Assembly: GCA_964511015.1 (NCBI GenBank)
Contig: CAZEDX010000081.1
Coordinates: forward strand, 1-18,428
Direction: 5' to 3'
DNA from: FEN-1099 sp964511015
GTDB lineage: Bacteria > Lernaellota > Lernaellaia > Lernaellales > Lernaellaceae
DNA length: 18,428 nucleotides
This document shows positions 1-6,216 of the stretch, piece by piece. The translations under genes and the position numbers were made by a program. Under the pieces are notes generated by a model. It was not told where the DNA came from and searched no databases. It saw only the letters and a list, made by a program, of their open reading frames with translations. Each line of letters starts with the position of its first letter. Within the stretch, counting starts at the first letter, position 1.

Positions 1-2
1 TT

Positions 3-74
3 CACGTGGTCTACAAGGGCGACTACGCGATCTGGCACGCGCAGATCAGCCCGGAGTATTGGCGCGGCCAGTGA
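3..74 (+). CDS. C-terminal end of an unknown protein (partial)
   Basis: An open frame enters from the left edge and ends at TGA 72-74, leaving 23 residues that finish with PEYWRGQ. The tail is rich in aromatic residues (Tyr, Trp) and has normal-looking coding composition. It is the only frame open from the edge that gives a protein-like ending. Nothing in 23 residues allows a family assignment. Degenerate tandem repeats begin about 20 to 30 bases after the stop. Confidence 0.5.
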   Translation, partial: HVVYKGDYAIWHAQISPEYWRGQ

Positions 75-107
75 AGATTGAAGAGCGGCGGGACGGTAAC
101 TGGAATA

Positions 108-152
108 GGAATCATAGGACTGACAGAAATGATGGGATTAGTGGGAATCGGG
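108..152 (+). repeat. Degenerate 9-bp tandem array (array 1)
   Basis: Five successive 9-bp units of the form GGAnnnAnG lie in phase, for example GGAATCATA, GGACTGACA and GGATTAGTG. The same unit family recurs at 494-529 and, on the other strand, at 1131-1166. This copy sits in the gap between the truncated first gene and the small membrane-peptide gene and overlaps no convincing coding sequence. Confidence 0.55.
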
Positions 153-173
153 TTTCCGCTCTGCAGCGTCTTA

Positions 174-214
174 CCTACCGCCTAAAGCCTAAAGCCTCCG
201 GCCTCAGCCTCATG
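174..214 (+). repeat. Degenerate 7-bp tandem array
   Basis: Six near-consecutive units start with CCT and run at a 7-bp period with one 6-bp unit: CCTACCG, CCTAAAG twice, CCTCCGG, CCTCAG and CCTCATG. It lies 21 bases after the 9-bp array. A second 7-bp-periodic region with a different unit lies near the right end (17930-18013). No gene is visible in 75-295 apart from these repeats. Confidence 0.5.
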
Positions 215-280
215 CAAAACAAACACAACCATAACCAATTCTTGACGCACGCTTCTTAGTCTTTGCTTGGGCACGAAGGC

Positions 281-288
281 AAGGAGGG
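281..288 (+). promoter_or_regulatory. Strong ribosome binding site for the small peptide gene
   Basis: The sequence AAGGAGGG ends 7 bases before the ATG at 296. It is one of the best Shine-Dalgarno matches in the window. It is the main reason for believing that the very short downstream frame is translated. Confidence 0.6.
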
Positions 289-295
289 TTCGGCA

Positions 296-400
296 ATGAA
301 AGACGCCACGCTGGAGAAAATCAGGTTTGTGCTGGCTATGGTCGGGGTGGCTTTGCCTCCGCTACTGGTGGCGCTGTTGGGCGCCATGCTCTCGTGGTAA
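296..400 (+). CDS. Small single-span membrane peptide, 34 aa
   Basis: This 34-residue frame is too short for routine gene calling. It starts with ATG after a near-perfect Shine-Dalgarno at good spacing and ends with TAA. Residues 1-10 are charged (MKDATLEKIR). Residues 11-34 form one hydrophobic stretch containing a PP pair, long enough to cross a membrane once. The charge pattern fits a short N-terminal cytoplasmic segment, but topology is inferred. I recognise no family. It could be a small stress or regulatory membrane peptide, a toxin-like hydrophobic peptide, or a remnant of a larger gene. It lies between the repeat arrays and the S23-like gene and looks unrelated in composition to either. 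Confidence 0.45.
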   Translation: MKDATLEKIRFVLAMVGVALPPLLVALLGAMLSW

Positions 401-493
401 GTGAGGGGGAGTGACAGGACATATAGAAATTGGCGCCGTTTCAGGCGACACTGATTGGTGATGCATTGAATCTCTGGCTAGTTCCAGCCCATG

Positions 494-529
494 GGAATTA
501 TGGGACCGACGGGACGTATGGGAAAACAG
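494..529 (+). repeat. 9-bp tandem array upstream of the S23-like gene (array 2)
   Basis: Four 9-bp units lie in phase: GGAATTATG, GGACCGACG, GGACGTATG and a weaker GGAAAACAG. The array ends 15 bases before the ATG at 544, so it occupies the leader of the S23-like gene. Close versions of the first three units recur in inverted orientation at the 3' end of the same gene. Confidence 0.6.
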
Positions 530-543
530 ACTCGGAGACGGCA

Positions 544-1144
544 ATGCCCAATCACGATGCCGGCGGATCCGCGTCGGCCATTCTTCGTAATCGCGGCGAC
601 CACCGAACCCTGCATTCCTATCGCAAAGCGGAAATCGTCTACCAGTTGAACTTTCGCTTCTTGGCCAAAGGCGACCGCACCGTAGACCAGATGATTCAGG
701 CGGCACGGTCGGGCAAGCAGAATATCATCGAAGGCAGAAAGGCGGCGGTCACGTCAAAAGAAATGGAAATCAAACTGACCAATGTCGCGCGAGCCAGTTT
801 GGAAGAACTGCTGGAAGACTATCTCGCCTTACTGCGCACGCGGAACCTGGCCGTGTGGGCCAAGGAATCGCGTGAGGCGCGATATGTTCGCTGGCTCGGG
901 CGCGACCAAGAGGTTTCCTTCGAAGTGTTCCGGGAGTTCTGCCACTCACGACCGGCCGAAGTAGTGGCAAATATCGCCATCTGCTTGATTCACCAAGCCA
1001 ACATTTTTGCTCGAGCGGCAGCTTCGCCGGTTGGAGCAAGAGTATCTCAACGAAGGCGGTTTGCGCGAACGCATGACCCACGCCTGCACGGAGTTCGGAA
1101 ATCGTCGCCAGAGAACATCTGGAAACCGGCCGTCGGTCCTGTAA
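544..1144 (+). pseudogene. S23-like four-helix-bundle protein, broken by a frameshift
   Basis: From ATG 544 (GGAG at 534-537) the protein reads as a member of the four-helix-bundle family related to the 23S rRNA intervening-sequence S23 protein, in its longer suffix-domain form. Recognisable blocks are residues 42-64 (KGDRTVDQM, AARSGKQNIIEG) and 71-92 (SKEMEIKLTNVARASLEELL), then NIAICLIHQAN near residues 143-153. After residue 153 the open frame turns into unrelated Arg/Ala-rich sequence. Dropping one base at the T run 1004-1008 restores a convincing tail (LERQLRRLEQEY, then GGLRERM) that ends at TAA 1142-1144. The restored length is about 200 residues, normal for the family. The function of free-standing members is not established. 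The upstream frame stays open far beyond 1144, but that part runs antisense to the PKD gene and is not coding. A sequencing error in the T run or true frameshifting are alternatives to decay. Confidence 0.7.
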
Positions 1145-1166
1145 TTCCCGTACGTCCCATCAATCC
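1131..1166 (-). repeat. Inverted 9-bp tandem array at the 3' end of the S23-like gene (array 3)
   Basis: Read on the minus strand, four units lie in phase: GGATTGATG, GGACGTACG, GGAATTACA and GGACCGACG, with a weaker partial unit to about 1175. GGACCGACG is identical to a unit in array 2, and two others differ from array 2 units by one or two bases. The restored stop codon of the S23-like gene (1142-1144) falls inside one unit, so the array encodes the last residues of that protein. It ends just before the stop codon of the convergent PKD gene. Confidence 0.6.
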
Positions 1167-1173
1167 CATCTTC

Positions 1174-1614
1174 CTAAAACCCACATCCCGGCTCATCATC
1201 GTTCTTAGGCTCCCACACCGCGTTGTCGTCGGCCTGGTCGTCGTCGGCGTCGTCGTCCGACGCGGCGGCAACGGTCACACGCACTTCGTCCGGCGCGCTG
1301 CTGAGTTGGCCGTCGGTGACGACGAGTTGGAAATAGAACTCGCCCGCGACGTTGGCGTTGAAGGTGGGGGTGGAGGTGTTCGCGCCGTCGAGTTCGACGT
1401 CGGTGCCGCCGGTTTGCGTCCACTGGCAGTAGAGCGCGTCGCCGTCGGGGTCGTAGCTGCCGCGGCCGTCGAGTTCGACCTCGGCGCCGACATCGACCGA
1501 CTGGTTGTCGCCGGCGTCGGCGACCGGCGCCTGGTTTTCTTCCTGCGCGGCGGGGTAGGCGACCCAGACCGCGCACATCGCGACCAGCACGACGGCAAAC
1601 ACGGCAAAGCGCAT
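1174..1614 (-). CDS. Secreted PKD-domain protein with Asp-rich tail
   Basis: This 146-residue protein would be exported. Residues 1-24 are a signal peptide (hydrophobic core then AYPAAQ, with no lipobox). Residues about 28-117 form one PKD/immunoglobulin-like domain with the typical opening APVADAGDNQSVDVG and the SYDPDGD motif. Residues 119-131 are nearly all Asp, Ala, Asn and Gln (DDDADDDQADDN). The protein ends abruptly in PGCGF. The start at 1614 was chosen because GGAGG stands 5 bases upstream; the more distal ATG at 1647 would put extra residues before the signal peptide. PKD domains usually mediate protein or sugar contacts at the cell surface, and no catalytic residues are visible. 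One isolated PKD domain is short for such proteins, so it may be a reduced version of a larger surface protein. Confidence 0.75.
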   Translation of the reverse strand: MRFAVFAVVLVAMCAVWVAYPAAQEENQAPVADAGDNQSVDVGAEVELDGRGSYDPDGDALYCQWTQTGGTDVELDGANTSTPTFNANVAGEFYFQLVVTDGQLSSAPDEVRVTVAAASDDDADDDQADDNAVWEPKNDDEPGCGF

Positions 1615-1681
1615 GACTACCTCCGCTCCGAAGGCTAGGACGCGCACGCGGGGGTGGCAAGGGCGGGCGTACCTTCCCCAT

Positions 1682-1710
1682 TTGACCCCCGCCTTACCCG
1701 TGCTTATCTT
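1682..1710 (+). promoter_or_regulatory. Candidate sigma70-type promoter for the zinc protease gene
   Basis: A -35-like TTGACC (1682-1687) and a -10-like TATCTT (1705-1710) are separated by exactly 17 bases. They point at the YugP-type gene whose ribosome binding site starts at 1721. The leader would be about 18 nt. This is a match by eye only. Confidence 0.4.
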
Positions 1711-1734
1711 CCTTTCGACCGAGGAGGTAGAAAT

Positions 1735-2433
1735 ATGGACCCCAACACTACTGGTTTCCTATTCTGGGATCCGACAATGTTTTTGCTCATTCCCGCCCTG
1801 TTGCTGGGGATCTGGGCACAAGCAAAAGTACGTAGTGCGTTCAACAAGTTCAGCCAGGTGCGTGCGGCTTCGGGCATGACCGGCGCGCAAGCGGCGCGGT
1901 ATCTGCTCGACCGGGCGGGGCTATCGGAAGTCGCCATCGAACCGATCGGCGGCAGTCTGACCGACCACTACGACCCGCGCACGAAGGTGCTGCGGCTGAG
2001 CGAGCCGGTGTACGCCTCGCCGAGCCTGGCCGCGCTAGGCATCGCCGCGCATGAAGCGGGCCATGCCATTCAGCATCGCGACGGCTATCTGCCGATGACG
2101 ATTCGCCAGGCGATCGTGCCGGTGGCGAATCTGGGCTCGGCTTTGCTTTGGCCGTTGCTGATCGGCGGATTCCTGTTCGGTATCAAACCGTTGGTGACCA
2201 TCGGCATCGTGCTGTACTCGTTCGCGGTGCTGTTCCACCTGGTGACGCTGCCGGTCGAGTTCAACGCGTCCAGCCGCGCGTTGTCCGTGCTCGAAGGCAG
2301 CGGCGCGCTGGCCCCGACGGAGATCGGTGGCGCGAAAGCCGTGCTGTCGGCGGCGGCGATGACCTACGTCGCGGCCACGCTGGCGGCCGTGCTGACGCTG
2401 GTGCGCCTGTTGATCCTACGTGATCGGGACTAG
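1735..2433 (+). CDS. yugP: YugP-type neutral zinc metallopeptidase (integral membrane)
   Basis: This 232-residue membrane protease belongs to the family represented by Bacillus YugP. Residues about 12-29 form a first membrane span. The zinc site is HEAGHAIQH at residues 106-114 (His106, Glu107, His110). The family motif TLPVEFNASSRA at about 171-182 contains Glu175, the probable third zinc ligand. Further spans lie at about 130-170 and 205-228. The length matches the family. ATG 1735 is preceded by GAGGAGG at 1721-1727; upstream in-frame codons lack such a site. The active site faces the membrane or cytoplasm in models of the family, but substrates are not known. It stands alone, with its own candidate promoter and two hairpins after the stop. 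Confidence 0.9.
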   Translation: MDPNTTGFLFWDPTMFLLIPALLLGIWAQAKVRSAFNKFSQVRAASGMTGAQAARYLLDRAGLSEVAIEPIGGSLTDHYDPRTKVLRLSEPVYASPSLAALGIAAHEAGHAIQHRDGYLPMTIRQAIVPVANLGSALLWPLLIGGFLFGIKPLVTIGIVLYSFAVLFHLVTLPVEFNASSRALSVLEGSGALAPTEIGGAKAVLSAAAMTYVAATLAAVLTLVRLLILRDRD

Positions 2434-2466
2434 ATCCGGATTCCGGCTTTCGATGATGTCAACACC

Positions 2467-2498
2467 AGGGCAGGCCGCGGGGCCTGCCCTTTTCTTTT
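2467..2498 (+). terminator. Intrinsic terminator after the zinc protease gene
   Basis: A perfect 10-bp stem (AGGGCAGGCC paired with GGCCTGCCCT) has a 4-base loop and is followed by TTTTCTTTT. It begins 33 bases after the protease stop codon and is a textbook rho-independent terminator on the plus strand. Confidence 0.85.
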
Positions 2499-2501
2499 GC
2501 C

Positions 2502-2545
2502 CCAAGGCCCCGCCGCGGTTGACGCGCAGGCAGGGCCTTGGTTTT
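2502..2545 (+). terminator. Second hairpin with short T run
   Basis: CCAAGGCCC (2502-2510) pairs with GGGCCTTGG (2533-2541), with a 22-base loop, followed by TTTT. It may back up the first terminator. On the minus strand, downstream of the VWA pseudogene, no U-rich tract follows the hairpin, so it would be a poor terminator in that direction. Confidence 0.35.
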
Positions 2546-2552
2546 CGATGGG

Positions 2553-3418
2553 CTAACGCATCCCGTAGTTATCGATGGTGTCTTGGTGCCTGAGCAGCAG
2601 ATCCGCAATCTCGTACAGCTCGCTGTTTTCCGATTCGTCGGCCGCCGCGCGAACCTTTTCGTAGACCGCTTCGCACAGGGCATCGGCCAGACTCGGGCTG
2701 TAATCGATCAACTCGTCGATCTGCTTCAGCGCCTCGGCGTACACCACGATGGCATCGCCCTTCAGCAATTGGGCGGGCGAAGCCTCGAGCATGGTGCCGA
2801 GCGAGCGCTCATTGGCATCGCTCCGGAGCTGGCGCATGACCGGATCCATATACTGCCCCTCGACCCGGATCGTGTCCTCCGCGTCGAACAGGCCGCCGTC
2901 GCACGGCACGATGAACTGGTGGAAGACCATTGCATCGTTCGGTCCGGGTGCTGCGGTTCGACCTCCTGCGGGTTCGGGTTGTACTCCTTGCCGTGGAACT
3001 CCTCCATCATCAGGTAGTAGGGCATGGTCAGTTCGACGCGCACGTTCATCGCTGCCAACTCCATGTTCTATAGGAATCGTTCGCCGAACTGCAGTTCCGC
3101 TTCCGCGTCCGAGTCGATGTAGACGTACACACCCATGCCGGCGTCAGTCACACCGTCCATCAGCCGGTCGTAGAAGTATTCGTCGGGGTTGCCGACGCCG
3201 ACTCCGACAAGGTAAACACCCTCCCGCTTCTCGTCGTCGGCGGTATCGTCGTCAGATGCATAGCCGTCGTTGTCACCGAAGACGTCATTGTCGGCAGTAG
3301 TTGGCGCGTCGCCGTCATCGCCGGTCGCGCCGTCGCAACCGGTGTTCGCCACGGCTAGCCACAGCGCGAGGCGCAGGAAAAGAACGCACTTCAAGCGCAC
3401 GTACGCTTCCGTCTTCAT
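2553..3418 (-). pseudogene. VWA-domain lipoprotein relic (deletion, stop and frameshift)
   Basis: The gene starts at ATG 3418 behind AAGGAG. It begins with a signal peptide and a weak lipobox (NTGC, Cys28), followed by an Asp-rich linker (residues about 29-64). It then enters directly the last third of a von Willebrand factor A domain (GVYLVGVGVGNPDEYF, then GVYVYIDSDAEAE). The part with the metal-binding DxSxS motif is missing. A TAG at 3068-3070 interrupts the frame; reading through it continues in the same frame (MNVRVELTMPYYL). Near 2944-2950 one base is missing; correcting this joins QEVEPQH to NDAMVFHQFIVPCDG and runs on to the stop at 2553. The C-terminal part resembles the sheet-plus-helix region that follows the VWA domain in secreted VWA proteins. 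Three independent lesions mark it as dead. A full version elsewhere in the genome is likely but not seen here. Confidence 0.7.
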
Positions 3419-3663
3419 GGGCCGCTCCTTCTTCCGTGATAGTCATCTTTTTTGTTTTTCCGACGCTGCGAGTCCTGCCTTAGCCGATCTTTTTGACAAT
3501 GCGGGATCAATGCCAGCCGAGGCGCAATGTCCGATAGTTTTGAGAGACATTTGGCGTTCAAGCCGGTGCAGGTGCCGGGCGGTCGGCGCGGCGCGACGTG
3601 TCGTTGCAGAAATCCGGCAAATCGTCCGGTTTCATGTCAGATTTTTGCGACGCACGGCGGCAA

Positions 3664-3692
3664 TTGAAGGCGCCCGCGGGGTTGGCTACAAT
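3664..3692 (+). promoter_or_regulatory. Candidate sigma70-type promoter for the FHA gene
   Basis: TTGAAG (3664-3669) and TACAAT (3687-3692) are separated by 17 bases, with transcription predicted near 3699 and ATG at 3720. The rest of the 300-base gap between the divergent VWA relic and the FHA gene (3419-3663) shows no gene or clear repeat. Confidence 0.5.
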
Positions 3693-3719
3693 TCATTCAA
3701 CCCTGCAACCGAGGCAGCC

Positions 3720-4640
3720 ATGTTTCAACTCGAATCCTCTGACGATCTAGGCCGCAAGCTGGTGTTTCCGCTGGTCAAGGTGATGACCACCATCGGCCGC
3801 GACCCGAACTGCGACATCGTGCTGGCCGACGACGATGTCTCGCGGCACCACGCGAAGATCTACCTGATGGGCGGGGTGGTGAAGATCAAGGACGAGAACT
3901 CGGTCAATGGCACCTACGTGGCCAACACACGCATCACCGAGATGACCGTCATGCCGTCCGGATCCGAATTGATCATCGGGTCCAACCAGTTCTTCCTGCG
4001 GGAATCGCAAGACGTGGTCAAGGAGGATCTGGCGCTGACCTCGGTGCTGACCATCGACCAGTTGCGCGACATGACCACCGATTTCAACGAAGCCCTCGAC
4101 GCCACTCCGCCGGACAGCGGCGACATGGCCAAGACGGTCGTGGTCGACAAGCAGGAGATGCTAGAGAACATTTACCTGAAGAAGATCAACTTCCGCGTCT
4201 TTCCGACGTTGGAGATCATTTTCGGCGCCGACAAGGGCCGCAAGTACGTGTTGACCTACGGCTCCAACCACCGGCTGGGGCGGGGCGAGAACTGCAATAT
4301 CCGGCTCAACGACACGATGGTCAGTACCGTGCATGGCTCGATCGAGGTGGGGCCGGAAGAAGTCATTTACACCGACGAAGGCAGCCGCAACGGGACTGTG
4401 TTGAACAACAAGATTGTGCAGACGCATCCGCTGCGGCATGGCGACGTGCTGGTGCTCGGCAACACCAAACTCAAGTTCACCCATCCGGAGCAGGCGCGAC
4501 GCGACCGCGATAAGCAGATTCGGCAGGTCCCGGTGGTTTCGCCGGGCGGAGAATGGGTGAAGTATGCCTTGTGGGCGGCCGCTGGCATTCTCGGCGCCGG
4601 CTTGATCGTGGCGGTTTTCTACTTCGCTTTTTCCGCTTGA
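3720..4640 (+). CDS. Membrane-anchored protein with two FHA domains
   Basis: This 306-residue protein has two forkhead-associated domains, which bind phosphothreonine peptides. FHA1 spans about residues 18-95 and has GRDPNCDIVL (26-35), SRHHAKI (41-47) and NSVNGTYV (60-67). FHA2 spans about 165-255 and has LGRGENCNIRL (186-196), STVHGSIEV (202-210) and GSRNGTVLN (221-229). The linker 96-160 is acidic and Thr-rich, with a possible phospho-acceptor TVVVDKQEM (139-147). Residues 280-303 form one membrane span at the extreme C terminus, so the FHA domains should face the cytoplasm. FHA2 has Thr204-Val205 where FHA1 has the usual His-His, a mild change. No Ser/Thr kinase or phosphatase gene is visible in the window. 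ATG 3720 follows a weak GAGG; longer upstream starts read through non-coding sequence. Confidence 0.85.
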   Translation: MFQLESSDDLGRKLVFPLVKVMTTIGRDPNCDIVLADDDVSRHHAKIYLMGGVVKIKDENSVNGTYVANTRITEMTVMPSGSELIIGSNQFFLRESQDVVKEDLALTSVLTIDQLRDMTTDFNEALDATPPDSGDMAKTVVVDKQEMLENIYLKKINFRVFPTLEIIFGADKGRKYVLTYGSNHRLGRGENCNIRLNDTMVSTVHGSIEVGPEEVIYTDEGSRNGTVLNNKIVQTHPLRHGDVLVLGNTKLKFTHPEQARRDRDKQIRQVPVVSPGGEWVKYALWAAAGILGAGLIVAVFYFAFSA

Positions 4641-4773
4641 ACGGTATTCGGCTACCGGCTCGCGCGGTGGTGGGCGGCTCGTGCGCCGTCTGGCCTCCCG
4701 GGTGCCTTGTTTTCCGGATAAGCGGTCTGATTTAGCGACGTTCTTCCGAAAACGCATTTTGCCGGGTCCATGT

Positions 4774-4977
4774 TTATTGTTTTTGAGGGTTGATCGGGAC
4801 TTTGCGCGTCGGGGTGGGCAACAAGCGGTAGTGCGCGGCGACCGGCAACAACTGCGCGAGTTGCCCCAGCGTGTAGAAGGCCTGATTGGCGAGGTAGCGC
4901 CGGCACGGCGGATGGTGCGGATCGAGGTCGATCAGCGGCCCCTTTTGCACGTTCTCCTGGCCTTGCTTGCCGCAAGG
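4774..4977 (-). pseudogene. Probable transposase C-terminal remnant
   Basis: In the 414-base gap between the FHA and oxidoreductase genes, one minus-strand frame reads GPLIDLDPHHPPCRRYLANQ and then AFYTLGQLAQLLP before ending at 4774-4776. This resembles the C-terminal region of a DDE-type transposase family found in several environmental bacteria, recalled from memory. Only about 55 residues look related. No start codon, DDE triad or terminal inverted repeats remain, and sequence upstream of about 4950 in this frame looks random. I see nothing else in 4641-4773. Confidence 0.4.
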
Positions 4978-4983
4978 ACTGCC

Positions 4984-5012
4984 TTGAACACAAGGGATGG
5001 GCGGACTAAAAT
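4984..5012 (+). promoter_or_regulatory. Candidate sigma70-type promoter for the oxidoreductase-kinase unit
   Basis: TTGAAC (4984-4989) and TAAAAT (5007-5012) are 17 bases apart, giving a predicted leader of about 35 nt before ATG 5055. GGGGGA at 5045-5050 is the probable ribosome binding site. Confidence 0.5.
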
Positions 5013-5054
5013 CCGTCGCCTGACAACCAGTGGGATCGTCCGTTGGGGGAATTC

Positions 5055-6158
5055 ATGAAAACCATTCGTGTCGCCCAGATCGGTTCGGGTTTCATTTCCG
5101 GCGTTCACGTGCGGTCGTTCAAGCAACTGCCGGGTGTGGAAGTCGTTTGCCAGCACGACAACGATTTCGTGCGCGGCCGGGCTTTCTGTAAGGAAAACGG
5201 CATCAGCGACTTCGTGGAAAGCTACGATGAGCTGCTCAAGCGCAAGGATGTCGATGTCGTTTCGCTCGGTTTGCCGAACTTCCTGCACCATCCTTTTGCT
5301 GTGAAGGCGGCCCAGGCCGGCAAACATATCATTTGCGAAAAGCCGCTGGCGCTCCGCCTCGACCAGGCCGACGAAATGATCGATCTGTGCCGGCAGAAGG
5401 GCCTGGTGTTGGGCTACGCCGAAGAGCTCTGCTACATTCCCAAATACGTCTATGCCAAAGGCGTGGCGGATGCCGGCGGATTAGGCAAGGTCTTTCTGGT
5501 ACGCCAACACGAAAAGCATTCCGGCCCGTATTCGCCGTGGTTCTTCCAGGCCGATACCGCCGGCGGCGGCATCCTGATGGACATGGGTTGCCATGCGATC
5601 GAATGCTGCCGGTGGTTGCTCGGCAAACCGAAAGTGAAATCGGTCTATTGCCAGGCCGACCTATTTCTGCATGGGCAGATCACCAAGCTCGACGACCACA
5701 TTATAATGATCATCGAGTTCGAAACCGGCCAGATCGCCGAAATCGAATCGTCCTGGACGCTCAAGGGCGGCATGACGAGCTGGCTGGAGGTTCAGGGCAC
5801 TGGCGGCGTGGCCTACGCTGAGCTGCTGCAGGCGGGCATGGGACTGCGCATCTTCTCGGAAAAAGGCTACGAGTACGGCGAATTCCCCAGCGAAGAAAAC
5901 ACCAAGGGCTGGCATTATCCCGATTGGGAATGGCTCTGGCAAAACGGCTACCCGCAGGAAATGAAGGACTTCACCACTTGCATTCGCGAAGGCGGTACGC
6001 CGCAGGAATCGGGCGCCGACGGTCGCGTTGTGCTAGAAATCATGATCGCCGGCTATCTGTCGGCCGCGACCGGACAGAAGGTGATGTTCCCGTTTAAAGA
6101 TCCGGGCGGCTATAACACGCCAGTCGAGATCTGGCTGAAAGCGCGCGGACAGAAATAG
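5055..6158 (+). CDS. Gfo/Idh/MocA family NAD(P)-dependent oxidoreductase
   Basis: This 367-residue cytoplasmic sugar or cyclitol oxidoreductase has a Rossmann nucleotide-binding start, IRVAQIGSGFISGVH (residues 4-18). The conserved EKPLAL motif at about 95-100 holds the Lys that contacts substrate and cofactor. The C-terminal dehydrogenase domain carries GGGILMDMGCHAIE at about 174-187, whose His is in the usual catalytic position. Length and layout are typical of the family, which includes inositol, glucose-fructose and N-acetylamino-sugar dehydrogenases; the exact substrate cannot be read from sequence. ATG 5055 is chosen because of GGGGGA just upstream and the exact family-like N terminus. 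The next gene follows within a few dozen bases, so the two are very likely co-transcribed, which points to a sugar substrate that is also phosphorylated. Confidence 0.85.
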   Translation: MKTIRVAQIGSGFISGVHVRSFKQLPGVEVVCQHDNDFVRGRAFCKENGISDFVESYDELLKRKDVDVVSLGLPNFLHHPFAVKAAQAGKHIICEKPLALRLDQADEMIDLCRQKGLVLGYAEELCYIPKYVYAKGVADAGGLGKVFLVRQHEKHSGPYSPWFFQADTAGGGILMDMGCHAIECCRWLLGKPKVKSVYCQADLFLHGQITKLDDHIIMIIEFETGQIAEIESSWTLKGGMTSWLEVQGTGGVAYAELLQAGMGLRIFSEKGYEYGEFPSEENTKGWHYPDWEWLWQNGYPQEMKDFTTCIREGGTPQESGADGRVVLEIMIAGYLSAATGQKVMFPFKDPGGYNTPVEIWLKARGQK

Positions 6159-6216
6159 GCTGATGAACGTATCGCGCACCGGGGGGACGGGCGCGGTTGG
6201 TCACGGAGGTCGGGCA

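Noticed and set aside
174..214. Possible CRISPR array
   Set aside because: Repeat units are only 7 bp, contiguous and without spacers, and no cas genes are present.
1005..1638. Long continuation of the S23-like open frame past the T run
   Set aside because: It is Arg/Val/Ala-rich, runs antisense through the PKD gene, and shares no family features; the restored frame ending at 1144 is far more convincing.
1205..1681. Minus-strand open frame of 158 residues over the PKD gene
   Set aside because: It is Arg-rich and merely a shifted frame of a GC-rich gene; the other frame has a signal peptide and a PKD domain.
3493..3498. Perfect TTGACA in the gap before the FHA gene
   Set aside because: No acceptable -10 lies 16 to 18 bases downstream; the pair at 3664-3692 is better.
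4652..4993. Minus-strand open frame of 113 residues in the gap before the oxidoreductase gene
   Set aside because: Composition is random-like and it overlaps, in another frame, the transposase-like remnant; no ribosome binding site.
6163..6216. ATG 6163 as start of the sugar kinase
   Set aside because: The added residues are Gly-rich and not family-like, with a poor ribosome binding site; TTG 6217 has GGAGG at the right distance. Kept as an alternative.
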